This document shows positions 34,528 to 42,944 of a stretch of DNA of 64,000 bases, piece after piece. The stretch lies in the NCBI GenBank assembly GCA_949283205.1, contig CASDSD010000037.1, positions 1-64,000 on the forward strand, in the 5' to 3' direction. The translations under genes and the position numbers were made by a program. The DNA comes from an uncultured Alistipes sp. Its GTDB lineage: Bacteria > Bacteroidota > Bacteroidia > Bacteroidales > Rikenellaceae. How positions within the stretch are numbered: position 1 is the stretch's first letter; each line of letters opens with the position of its first letter. The notes under the pieces were generated by a model. It had not been told where the DNA came from. It saw nothing but the letters and a program-made list of their open reading frames with translations, and did no database searches.

Positions 34528-34535
34528 CAAAAATA
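34528..34535 (-). promoter_or_regulatory. -7 promoter box for the MFS gene
   Basis: On the - strand this reads TATTTTTG, an exact match. It supports the start at 34413 and implies a leader of about 105 nt. Confidence 0.6.
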
Positions 34536-34643
34536 GTTATTTTTTGTGTAATGGTTGATTTATGATAATTTTATTATTTATTTGTTTCTTTGGTGGAAAT
34601 TTATGTTTAATTTTAGGTGGAGTCTAATTTATTACATGTTAAA

Positions 34644-34934
34644 ATGAAAAAAATATTTATTTTGCTTGGTGCTGCTTAGTTGGTGGCTTGCTCTAGTGCG
34701 GATTTCCTTACATTGCAAGATTCAAAAGTAAAGGAATCGATTAATTTTAAAATCAGTGAAGAGGAGGCTTTAGGTAGACTGGATGAATTCCTATTTAATT
34801 TCGATGTGCCGACTCGAGGTGCGGAGAGAACAATAAAAGAAGTTATTCCATATTGCCCCTCCCCAAAAACGCGAGTGTCATCTAATGTGCCTGATACATT
34901 GTTGTATATGATTAATTTGATCATATATTTATAA
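34644..34934 (+). pseudogene. broken lipoprotein, C10 (SpeB-like) peptidase propeptide remnant
   Basis: ATG 34644 opens a lipoprotein signal, M-K-K-I-F-I-L-L-G-A-A, then an in-frame TAG at 34677-34679, then L-V-A-C-S-S in the same frame. So a stop splits the signal peptide from its lipobox. What follows (F-K-I-S-E-E-E-A-L-G-R-L-D-E-F-L ... P-D-T-L-L-Y-M-I-N-L) resembles the Spi/I69-type propeptide of Bacteroides C10 cysteine proteases. It stops after about 84 more codons, before any catalytic domain, right at an AT-rich inverted repeat (about 34907-34929). The region is much more AT-rich than its surroundings. Family call by motif only. Confidence 0.6.
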
Positions 34935-34994
34935 TTGGGATGTGATTAATATGGTAAATGTAGATAGTGATAATATCAACATTATATATAGGCT

Positions 34995-35699
34995 ATGAAA
35001 AATATAATCGTTTGTTTGGCTTTCGTAAGTTGTTTTATATCGTGCAACAAGTGCGAGTTCCATTACATTGATTCGTGTCATGTGGTGGATGCCTATGTAG
35101 GGTGGTCGGCGGTCGGTGCGAATGTGAAGATGTTGGACGCCGAAGAGGGTGCGTTTGCAATAAATCTTGATTTTGACGGCGGGACGCAATATTATTCTGC
35201 TGAGCTCGAGCAGGCGTTGGGCGTAGGTGCGGACAATGACCTCGATCGCTTCAACGCCCTTGCGTCGAAGAATGGCGACGGCATCTATAACTGGAGGCCA
35301 TATTACACCCCGGGTTATAACTATAACAAGGCTTTGGCCGGCGATATTGTGAGCATTGAGATAGTGAGCGACGCAGATTACGATGAGAGGCATCCTGCAG
35401 GCACATCGCTTTCCGATCTGGTGCAGGTTGCGTATTCTTCGTATGCCGATTTCCTTGCCGCGGCCGACCGTTCGGCCAACCCGTGTTTTGCGTCGAAGCA
35501 GCTCCGTTTCATGCTTGACCAAATGCCTGACGGCGGGATGTCGGCAATCGTGGTACATCCCATGTCGCGCGATGTGATACTGCTCTTTACCGAAAAGCCG
35601 ACATTGTCGCGGCAGCACGGGTTTTCGGTGACGGTCACCGACGATTCGGGCCGGGCCTGTTCGGTCGAGGTGCCGTTGGATATGGACCAAGGAGAGTGA
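34995..35699 (+). CDS. lipoprotein of unknown function
   Basis: A 234-residue protein with a short signal and probable lipobox (C-F-I-S-C, Cys near 17). The mature part is beta-rich with Y-V-G-W-S-A-V-G, W-R-P-Y-Y-T-P-G-Y-N-Y and a closing F-S-V-T-V-T-D-D-S-G-R. It falls in the AT-rich island; codons in its first part are more AT-rich than later. It directly follows the broken C10-like gene. I do not recognise a family. In Bacteroides, C10 proteases are often paired with small inhibitors, but nothing here shows that. Confidence 0.7.
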   Translation: MKNIIVCLAFVSCFISCNKCEFHYIDSCHVVDAYVGWSAVGANVKMLDAEEGAFAINLDFDGGTQYYSAELEQALGVGADNDLDRFNALASKNGDGIYNWRPYYTPGYNYNKALAGDIVSIEIVSDADYDERHPAGTSLSDLVQVAYSSYADFLAAADRSANPCFASKQLRFMLDQMPDGGMSAIVVHPMSRDVILLFTEKPTLSRQHGFSVTVTDDSGRACSVEVPLDMDQGE

Positions 35700-35792
35700 T
35701 CCGCCGGCGGTTGTGCCTGCTCCGCAATGGGCGTACGGCGGCTGGCGGTGAAAATTGTGCGGCGGAAAAGGTGAAAGATATTATAATTTGAC

Positions 35793-35800
35793 TATCTTTG
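35793..35800 (+). promoter_or_regulatory. -7 promoter box for the nucleotidyltransferase
   Basis: Exact TATCTTTG, 40 nt before the ATG at 35840. No clear -33 element. Confidence 0.55.
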
Positions 35801-35839
35801 TGTTGGATTTGATATCAATAACCGTAAATAACTGTAAAA

Positions 35840-36760
35840 ATGGTAAAACCTACATTGCTTGTCCTCGCTGCCGGAATGGGTTCGCGCTACGGCTCGCTGA
35901 AGCAGATGGACGGAGTCGGCCCCAACAACGAGGCCATCATCGACTATTCGATCTACGATGCCATCCGCGCCGGTTTCGGTAAGGTCGTATTCGTAATACG
36001 CCACTCTTTCGCCAAGGAGTTCACCGAAGTGTTCAATGCCGAGCGTTTCGGCGGCCGCATCGAGGTCGAGGTGGTATATCAGGAGCTGGATTACCTGCCC
36101 GAGGGCTTCAAGGTGCCCGAAGGACGCGAGAAGCCCTGGGGTACGAACCACGCGCTGATGATGGCCGCACCGGCCATCCACGAGCCTTTCGCCGTGATCA
36201 ATGCCGACGACTTCTACGGCGCCGACGCCTATCGCGTCATCGGCGACTACCTGAGCCGTCTTGGCGGTGAGAAGAACCACTACTGCATGGTCGGCTACGA
36301 GGTGAACAAGACCCTCTCGGAGAACGGCACCGTGTCGCGTGGCGTATGTTCGATCGATGGCGACGGTTTCCTCACCTCGATCGTCGAGCGCACGAAGATC
36401 GAGCGCAATGCCGATGGCGTGATCGTCTTCCACGACCTGGGCGACGACCAGCCGCTGGCGGAGAACACCCCCGTGTCGATGAACCTCTTCGGTTTCACGC
36501 CCGACTACTTCGCCTATTCGGAGGAGTACTTCAAGGGTTTCCTGAGCGATCCGGCCAACATCGCAAACCTCAAGTCGGAGTTCTTCATCCCGCTTATGGT
36601 GAACAAGCTCGTGGGCGAGGGTACGGCCAAGCTGAAGGTGCTTTCGACTACGGCCAACTGGTTCGGCGTCACCTACAAGGCCGACAAACCGCAGCTTGTG
36701 GCAAAGATCGAGCAGCTGATCGAAGAGGGTGTATACCCGCGTAACCTCTGGGGCAAATAA
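35840..36760 (+). CDS. sugar nucleotidyltransferase family protein
   Basis: A 306-residue enzyme of the GT-A nucleotidyltransferase fold. The N-terminal V-L-A-A-G-M-G-S-R-Y-G-S-L-K-Q-M (about 8-23) is the NTP-binding signature, with K for phosphate contact. N-A-D-D-F-Y-G near 117-123 carries the metal-binding Asp, and K-P-W-G-T-N-H-A precedes it. Proteins of this type activate sugar-1-phosphates; the exact sugar is not clear. It has its own promoter and a terminator 49 nt after the stop. Confidence 0.87.
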   Translation: MVKPTLLVLAAGMGSRYGSLKQMDGVGPNNEAIIDYSIYDAIRAGFGKVVFVIRHSFAKEFTEVFNAERFGGRIEVEVVYQELDYLPEGFKVPEGREKPWGTNHALMMAAPAIHEPFAVINADDFYGADAYRVIGDYLSRLGGEKNHYCMVGYEVNKTLSENGTVSRGVCSIDGDGFLTSIVERTKIERNADGVIVFHDLGDDQPLAENTPVSMNLFGFTPDYFAYSEEYFKGFLSDPANIANLKSEFFIPLMVNKLVGEGTAKLKVLSTTANWFGVTYKADKPQLVAKIEQLIEEGVYPRNLWGK

Positions 36761-36808
36761 CCCGGTCGCAGACATTCGGCCGCGATCGGAGCGGCCTCGT
36801 ACATTTAC

Positions 36809-36842
36809 ACAGGCCGACGGATGTCCCGCCGGCCTGTTTTAT
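36809..36842 (+). terminator. intrinsic terminator after the nucleotidyltransferase
   Basis: Arms ACAGGCCG (36809-36816) and CGGCCTGT (36830-36837), then TTTT. Confidence 0.72.
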
Positions 36843-36872
36843 TCCGATGTGCGCTCATGCGCGGAAAATCGG

Positions 36873-36889
36873 TGTAAAACCGTTTTACA
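36873..36889. repeat. inverted repeat against the MG2-protein start codon
   Basis: TGTAAAA (36873-36879), loop CCG, TTTTACA (36883-36889); the ATG is at 36891. It could fold at the ribosome site or bind a regulator. Confidence 0.5.
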
Positions 36890-36890
36890 T

Positions 36891-39581
36891 ATGAAATACA
36901 GGATATTGGCATTGATCTGCTGTATGTGGGGCTGTACCGCCTTCGGACAGACGGTGCCGGGGGACAGCACCCTGACCAAACTGATGGGTTATGCCGAGTA
37001 TGCCAACAGTTTCGGCAAGATGGTGCCGCAGGAGAAGGTATATCTCCATTTCGACAATACGAGTTATTACAGGGGTGACAGGATATGGTTTGCGTGCTAT
37101 GTCGTCTCTGCTTGTGACAACCGCCCGAATGCCTTGAGCCGTACGCTCTATGTCGAGTTGCTCGATCCCGGCGGAGTCGTTGTCGACAGGCGCACGCTTC
37201 AGATCGAGGAGGGGCGTTGTCACGGCGACTTCTCGCTGACGCAGCTGCCTTTCCGCTCCGGGTTCTACGAGGTGCGGGCCTACACGAAATATATGCTCAA
37301 CTTCGACGAGCGGGGGATCTTCTCGCGCGTGCTGCCCGTCTTCGACGGACCGCGGGAGCAGGGCGACTATGAGGATCGCAGTATGCAGCGTTACGATGAC
37401 AACCGATACGAGATGAGGCGGCCGCGCATGGAGCGTGAACGCAAGGTCAACCTGCGGTTCTATCCCGAGGGCGGCAATCTTGTCGCCGGCGTCGCGTCGC
37501 GTGTGGCTTTCGAGGCTGCGGACGAGGCCGGACAGCCGCTTGAGATCTCCGACGGCCGTGTCATAGGCCGTGACGGTGCGGTACGGACCGGATTCTCGAC
37601 GCTGTATGACGGCCGCGGTGCCTTCGACTACATGCCTGCCGAAGGTGACGAGGCGGAGATTACGGTTGACGGCCGGGAGTACAGATTTGCATTGCCCGCG
37701 GCCGAGCCTCGGGGTGTTGTGCTGCGTGTGGACAACCTTTCGTCTGCCGACAGCGTGCGTTTCTCGGTACGGAAGGGTCCCGGCACTCCGTCCACGGTGT
37801 TGGGTGCGGCGGTGATATGCGGCGGGCGCCTGCGCAACTTCAACATCCTGGAGATGACCGACGACAGTGCCATTACCTTCGCCCTGGCGCGTTCGCGGTT
37901 TGTCGGAGGCATGGCGCGCATGGTGTTGTGCGATGCTGCGGGCAGGATCGTTGCCGACCGTCTCTTCTTCTCGCATACGGGGGCTGTTGCGGATGTCGAT
38001 GTCAGAACGGACAAGGCAAGCTACGAACCCTATGAAAAGGTGTCGCTTACGGTCGAGGGGCGCGATGCGTCGGGACGGCCGCTGTCGGCGCCGCTGTCGT
38101 TGTCGGTTCGGGACGGAGCGCACGATGTCGAGGGCGGCGGGTCGATACTGACCGACCTGCTGCTGATGTCGGAGATACGGGGATATGTCCGCCGCCCGTG
38201 GTACTATTTCGAGTCGGACGACGAGCCGCACCGCGAGGCTTTGGACCAGCTGCTCATGGTGCAGGGGTGGAGCCGCTACGACTGGGGCGTGTGGAGCGGC
38301 ACGCAGCCGATAGATCTGAAGTATGCCCCGGAACAGGGAATCGAGGTAAACGGCCGTGTGATACATTTCAGTACGAAAAAGCCGATGTCCGACATACAGT
38401 TGTCGGTGCTGCTGCGCAAGCGCGGCGAGGAGGATGTTCCCGACAGTCTGCGTTCGCCCGTTCCCGTAGGGTTCGTCGATGTCGACAGCCTGGGACGCTT
38501 CTCCTTTGGCGGCAACCTGGATGGCGAGTGGAGCATGACCTTTTCGGTTACGAACGACCGCAACCGCCGCAAATACAGCCGTATATTGATCGACAGAGCC
38601 TTTTCTCCCACGCCGCGCGTCTACACGGCCGCGGAGATGCAGGTGACGCCTCTGGATGGTGCGGCGGCTGCGGGCGACACGTCCGTGCGCCGCAGGGCGC
38701 TTCCCATTGCCGATACTGTTTTGTGGCGCGAGCCGGGCGATACGACGGGTGACATGACCGAGCGCGTTCACCGCATCGAGGAGGTCGTGGTACGCGGTGA
38801 GGACCTGAGCGACGAGGCGAGGATATTCCGCGACCGTTCGACGGCGGTGCGTTATTACGACATGCCCTCCGAGATGGACTACCTGCGTGACGAGGGCAAC
38901 CTTACGAACGATCTGTATGAGGTATTGTCGCTGATGGACGAGAATTTCCTTGTGCGCCGTGCGAGCATGTCGTACGGGCGCGAGACGGATACTCTGGACC
39001 GTTCGGCGGCCATGGGCATAGAGAGTTCGCTCAGCGAGCGGGCCGGAGTTACGGAAAACAACGTCGGCGGCGAGATGGAGATGTATGGCGAGTGGAATGT
39101 AAGCTACAAGGGGAAGGATGTTCTCTTCGTGGTGAACCATGAGCCCTCGTGGAAGACGCTGCTCAAGGCCGACCTGTTGAGGCTTGTGGCCATAAAATCG
39201 ATATATGTCAATGAGGAGGCATCCGTCATATGTGACTATGCCGACCGTCAGATGTCGTCGTTAGACGCGTTGTCCAAATACAGTTGCGTGGTGTTTGTCG
39301 AGACTTATCCCGAGAACGAGATCCCGACCGAGGCGGGCCGCGGCATCCGCAAGACGTGGGTGGACGGCTACGATACGCCTGCGGAGTTCTACATGCCCGA
39401 CTATTCGGTGATGCCCGAGGAGGCGGATTACAGGCGTACGCTGTATTGGAATCCGTCGCTGAAGCCCGATGCCGAGGGGCGCGCCGAGGTGTCTTTCTAC
39501 AATAACGGCAGTTGCCGCACGATGCGCATCGATGCGCAGACGTTGTCGGCGGAGGGTGCCGTCGGTTGTTTCGAGAGGTGA
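36891..39581 (+). CDS. large exported MG2 (macroglobulin-like) protein with plug-like end
   Basis: 896 residues from ATG 36891; the frame upstream to 36729 crosses a terminator. Signal peptide M-K-Y-R-I-L-A-L-I to about F-G-Q (19). Residues ~45-150 hold the MG2-type strand set E-K-V-Y-L-H-F-D-N-T-S-Y-Y-R-G-D-R-I-W, typical of Bacteroidota. Several beta domains follow, then a late segment R-I-E-E-V-V-V-R-G-E-D-L (about 624-635), like a TonB-plug opening, and the acidic end. Such proteins resemble alpha-2-macroglobulin pieces and may sit at the outer membrane. The exact role is unknown. Confidence 0.8.
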   Translation: MKYRILALICCMWGCTAFGQTVPGDSTLTKLMGYAEYANSFGKMVPQEKVYLHFDNTSYYRGDRIWFACYVVSACDNRPNALSRTLYVELLDPGGVVVDRRTLQIEEGRCHGDFSLTQLPFRSGFYEVRAYTKYMLNFDERGIFSRVLPVFDGPREQGDYEDRSMQRYDDNRYEMRRPRMERERKVNLRFYPEGGNLVAGVASRVAFEAADEAGQPLEISDGRVIGRDGAVRTGFSTLYDGRGAFDYMPAEGDEAEITVDGREYRFALPAAEPRGVVLRVDNLSSADSVRFSVRKGPGTPSTVLGAAVICGGRLRNFNILEMTDDSAITFALARSRFVGGMARMVLCDAAGRIVADRLFFSHTGAVADVDVRTDKASYEPYEKVSLTVEGRDASGRPLSAPLSLSVRDGAHDVEGGGSILTDLLLMSEIRGYVRRPWYYFESDDEPHREALDQLLMVQGWSRYDWGVWSGTQPIDLKYAPEQGIEVNGRVIHFSTKKPMSDIQLSVLLRKRGEEDVPDSLRSPVPVGFVDVDSLGRFSFGGNLDGEWSMTFSVTNDRNRRKYSRILIDRAFSPTPRVYTAAEMQVTPLDGAAAAGDTSVRRRALPIADTVLWREPGDTTGDMTERVHRIEEVVVRGEDLSDEARIFRDRSTAVRYYDMPSEMDYLRDEGNLTNDLYEVLSLMDENFLVRRASMSYGRETDTLDRSAAMGIESSLSERAGVTENNVGGEMEMYGEWNVSYKGKDVLFVVNHEPSWKTLLKADLLRLVAIKSIYVNEEASVICDYADRQMSSLDALSKYSCVVFVETYPENEIPTEAGRGIRKTWVDGYDTPAEFYMPDYSVMPEEADYRRTLYWNPSLKPDAEGRAEVSFYNNGSCRTMRIDAQTLSAEGAVGCFER

Positions 39582-39747
39582 TTCTCGTGCCGGGAGAATG
39601 TGCAGGGCGGGTTTCGCGGCCTGAAGGCTCGAAATCCGCCCTTACCCGATTGTGTGTGAGAGTCTTTGCGGAGGGAGTGCCGCGATGCGGGCCTTTCGGA
39701 CGGTATGCCGTGTCGGCTGGCGGATTGCGATTGGCGGCGGAATGCGG

Positions 39748-39776
39748 TTGCAAAATGAAATATTTTTTTATATTTG
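39748..39776 (+). promoter_or_regulatory. promoter of the GH13 gene
   Basis: TTG (39748-39750), 18 nt, then exact TATATTTG (39769-39776). The ATG at 39937 is 160 nt away, giving a long leader with no recognised fold. The stretch 39582-39747 holds no gene I support. Confidence 0.6.
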
Positions 39777-39936
39777 CATTCCGTTTTGGACCAATCCGGA
39801 GGTGCGTGCGGGCATATTTTGATTGTCTCCGCCCGTTCCGACGAGAGCGGCGGAACGACGATTTGTGTAACCGTCCGAAGCGAGAACCGTATGTCGTGCG
39901 ACGGTTTGAATAACAAAATTACGATTTATAACCTTT

Positions 39937-41238
39937 ATGAATGAAACCGCACAGTCCCAGTTGCATCCCGAATGGTGTTACTCGGCCGTACTTTATGAGA
40001 TGAACCTTCGCCAGCTGACACGCGAAGGGACGCTGCGCGCCGCAGAACAGCGTTTGGAGTTTTTACATGCGATGGGTATCGACGCCGTATGGCTCATGCC
40101 CATATATCCCATAGGCATGGAGTGCCGCAAGGGCACGCTCGGATCGTACTACTCGATAAGCGACTACTGCGCCGTGAATCCCGAGTTCGGCACCATGAAT
40201 GATCTCGATTCCTTTGTGGCGAAGGCCCATTCGCTGGGGATGAAGGTGCTGCTCGACTGGGTTGCCAACCACACCTCGCGCGATGCGGTGTGGATGCGCG
40301 AAAGGCCCGCGGACTGGTACGAGCGCAATGAGGACGGTACGGCCAAGGTGCCGTGGGACTGGACCGATACGGCAAAGCTCAACTATGCCAACCACGATGT
40401 GTGGCGCGGCCAGATCGAGGCGATGCGTTTCTGGGTGGAGGGGCACGGCATCGACGGCTTCCGCTGCGATATGGCGATGCTTGTGCCGATAGAGTTCTGG
40501 CAGGAGGTGTCGTCAGTGCTGCATGCCGTCAATCCCGACATATTCCTTCTGGCGGAGGCCGAGGAGTTGAATCTCTTCGACCGTGCGTTCGATGCCTCGT
40601 ATGCGTGGGAGATACACCATATGATGTGTGACATTGCCAAGGGCGGGCGCCGCGTGTGGGATCTGCGCAACACGCTCTATGCCGACCGTGCGAAATATCC
40701 GTCGTCGGCCATACGTCTTACCTTCACCTCGAACCATGACGAGAATTCATGGAGCGGCAGCGAATTTGCGCGCTTCGGTTCGGCTCTGGAGGTGATGACG
40801 GTGCTGACGTTCATGTGGGAGGGCTCCATGCCGCTGATATACACGGGGCAGGAGATCGGTTACGACCATTCGTTCTCGTTTTTCGACCGCGACCCGATAA
40901 TGGAGTACAGGGCAAACTACTATACCGAGGGTTACCGCAGGCTCATCGCGCTGAAACACTCCGAGGCGGCGCTTCGCGCGGGCGAACGCGGCGGCCGCAC
41001 GATCGAGATCGAGAACAATGCCAAGGATTGCATCATGACCTTCGTGCGCGAGTGTGGCGACAGCCGTGTGGTGGCATTGCTGAACCTCTCGCCCTATACG
41101 ATCCATGCCGACTTCAATACGGGCATATATGCGGGGTGCTATACCGATGTCATGACGGGGATGGATTACATATTGCCTTCACACGTGGAGCGCGACATGG
41201 TGCCGTGGTCGTACAAGGTCCTCCACAGCAAACATTAA
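39937..41238 (+). CDS. alpha-amylase family glycosidase (GH13), cytoplasmic
   Basis: A 433-residue GH13 enzyme with no signal peptide, so probably intracellular. The (beta/alpha)8 barrel has its catalytic residues in place: nucleophile D178 in G-F-R-C-D-M-A, acid/base E207 in L-L-A-E-A-E-E, and D268 in S-N-H-D-E-N. The motif L-D-W-V-A-N-H-T near 107-114 is the first GH13 conserved region. It lacks extra starch-binding modules and ends soon after a short C-terminal beta domain. It probably acts on malto-oligosaccharides brought in by a transporter; specificity is not readable. Confidence 0.93.
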   Translation: MNETAQSQLHPEWCYSAVLYEMNLRQLTREGTLRAAEQRLEFLHAMGIDAVWLMPIYPIGMECRKGTLGSYYSISDYCAVNPEFGTMNDLDSFVAKAHSLGMKVLLDWVANHTSRDAVWMRERPADWYERNEDGTAKVPWDWTDTAKLNYANHDVWRGQIEAMRFWVEGHGIDGFRCDMAMLVPIEFWQEVSSVLHAVNPDIFLLAEAEELNLFDRAFDASYAWEIHHMMCDIAKGGRRVWDLRNTLYADRAKYPSSAIRLTFTSNHDENSWSGSEFARFGSALEVMTVLTFMWEGSMPLIYTGQEIGYDHSFSFFDRDPIMEYRANYYTEGYRRLIALKHSEAALRAGERGGRTIEIENNAKDCIMTFVRECGDSRVVALLNLSPYTIHADFNTGIYAGCYTDVMTGMDYILPSHVERDMVPWSYKVLHSKH

Positions 41239-41274
41239 CGCCGGCGCACGCGTGTGGCGACAAAAGGTTTTGCC

Positions 41275-42192
41275 ATGAGACGGATTATCCTTATATTTAT
41301 ATTCGCTGCGGCGTGTATCGCCGTGCGGGCCGAGGGATACGACGTTGCCGACATCCCGAACGTGCAGGTTGCCAACCGCTATCGTTTCACGTCGAATCCC
41401 GACGGGATACTCGGTGCGGCGGCCGTTGCCACGATCGACTCTCTGTGCTGCGATCTGCGCGACCGCGGCGTGGCCGAGGTGGCTGTCGTCGCCGTACGTG
41501 AGATCGACGGCGATGATGTTTTCGACTTCGCGTACCGCCTTTTTTCGGAGTGGGGCGTCGGTGGCGGCAGCGATAACGGCCTGGGCATACTGCTCGTCGA
41601 GGGACGGCACGAGATACGCTTTGTCACGGGATACGGGGTGGAAGGCGTACTGCCCGATGCCATATGCAAACGGATACAGACGCAGCGCATGCTGCCGTAT
41701 TTCCGCGACGGGGATTATGACGGCGGCATGGTCGCCGGCATGCGGGCCGTATACGAGGTGCTGGATAGCGGCGAACTCCCCGCGGATGTGGCCGGCGACG
41801 GCGATGGAGGCGGGTTCCCCGTCGGATTGACGCTGTTTTTCGGCGTCATAGGATTCTATTTTGTCGCCGCATGGTTGATACATCGTGCTTCGCGCCGTTG
41901 TCCCGAATGCGGGCGCATCGGGCTTAAGATCGACTCGACGGCATTGGTGAGCCGCAGCATGGGCGTCTCGACATACGAGGATACGTATGTATGCGAGAAG
42001 TGCGGTGCCGTGGTCAAGCGGCGTCGTTCGAGCCGCAGTTCCGGTCCTGGCAGCCGTGGCGGTGGCGGCGGAGGCCCCTTTATCGGGGGCTTCGGAGGTT
42101 TCGGCCGCGGCGGCGGCTTCGGTGGCGGCAGTATCGGAGGCGGTTTCGGCGGCGGCAGCTTCGGCGGTGGCGGCGCCGGCTCGCGCTGGTAA
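41275..42192 (+). CDS. TPM-domain membrane protein with zinc ribbon and Gly-rich tail
   Basis: 305 residues from ATG 41275. A signal peptide ends near V-R-A-E (20). The TPM domain covers about 25-160 (I-P-N-V-Q-V-A-N-R-Y-R-F ... L-G-I-L-L-V-E-G ... R-F-V-T-G-Y-G-V-E-G-V-L). A helix near 180-200 is followed by a cytoplasmic C-P-E-C ... C-E-K-C ribbon (about 206-245). The tail from about 258 is Gly/Phe-rich (G-G-G-F-G-G-G-S). A LemA gene follows at once, a pairing seen widely. The role is unclear; TPM proteins are tied to membrane protein turnover. Confidence 0.88.
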   Translation: MRRIILIFIFAAACIAVRAEGYDVADIPNVQVANRYRFTSNPDGILGAAAVATIDSLCCDLRDRGVAEVAVVAVREIDGDDVFDFAYRLFSEWGVGGGSDNGLGILLVEGRHEIRFVTGYGVEGVLPDAICKRIQTQRMLPYFRDGDYDGGMVAGMRAVYEVLDSGELPADVAGDGDGGGFPVGLTLFFGVIGFYFVAAWLIHRASRRCPECGRIGLKIDSTALVSRSMGVSTYEDTYVCEKCGAVVKRRRSSRSSGPGSRGGGGGGPFIGGFGGFGRGGGFGGGSIGGGFGGGSFGGGGAGSRW

Positions 42193-42247
42193 CGGCGGGT
42201 TTGCGGCGCGATGATTTTTTAACGGGAAACGAAACAACGGAAATAGT

Positions 42248-42823
42248 ATGAAAAAAGTGATTTTAGCAGCCGTCGTGGCGTTGTTCGCCATGACGTCATG
42301 CTCGACATACAACGGTATGGTGAGCAAGGAGGAGGCCGTCAATACGGCCTGGTCGAATGTCGAGACACAGTACCAGCGTCGTGCCGACCTGATACCGAAT
42401 CTGGTGGCTACGGTCAAGGGATATGCCGCGCATGAGGAGCAGACCCTGACGGATGTGGTCGAGGCGCGTGCGAAGGCCACGTCGGTGAACCTCTCGGTCG
42501 AGGATCTCACGCCCGAGACGCTGGAGCAGTTCCAGCAGGCGCAGTCGGCCGTGACGTCGGCGTTGGGGCGTTTGATCGCCGTGTCGGAGAGCTATCCCGA
42601 CCTGAAGGCGAACCAGAACTTTATCGAGCTGCAGGCGCAGATCGAGGGTACGGAGAACCGTATTACGGTGGCGCGGCGCGAGTTCAACGAGGCTACGCAG
42701 GCATACAATGTCGCCGTGCGCAAGTTCCCGGCCGTTATAATCGCCAAACTGTTCTCGTTCGAGCAGAAGCCCTATTTCGAGGCCGACGAGTCGGCGGCGG
42801 AGGCTCCCAGGGTTGAGTTCTGA
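42248..42823 (+). CDS. LemA family protein
   Basis: A 191-residue protein with an N-terminal segment ending in a lipobox-like M-T-S-C (about 15-18). The rest is the long helical bundle of LemA: W-S-N-V-E-T-Q-Y-Q-R-R-A-D-L-I-P-N-L-V (about 35-53), then S-E-S-Y-P-D-L-K-A-N-Q-N-F (about 115-127) and R-R-E-F-N-E-A-T-Q-A-Y-N (about 145-156). It is 55 nt after the TPM gene and likely works with it at the membrane. Function is not known. Confidence 0.94.
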   Translation: MKKVILAAVVALFAMTSCSTYNGMVSKEEAVNTAWSNVETQYQRRADLIPNLVATVKGYAAHEEQTLTDVVEARAKATSVNLSVEDLTPETLEQFQQAQSAVTSALGRLIAVSESYPDLKANQNFIELQAQIEGTENRITVARREFNEATQAYNVAVRKFPAVIIAKLFSFEQKPYFEADESAAEAPRVEF

Positions 42824-42944
42824 CGCTGCGGGGCGATGTGTTTGCGACCGCCGCTCCTGCCGTTCCCGCTGTGTCCGCTGCGTCGTGACGGGTGCGGCGG
42901 GTGCCGTTTTGATATTTTGACAACCTTGACCTAACCATACCGGA

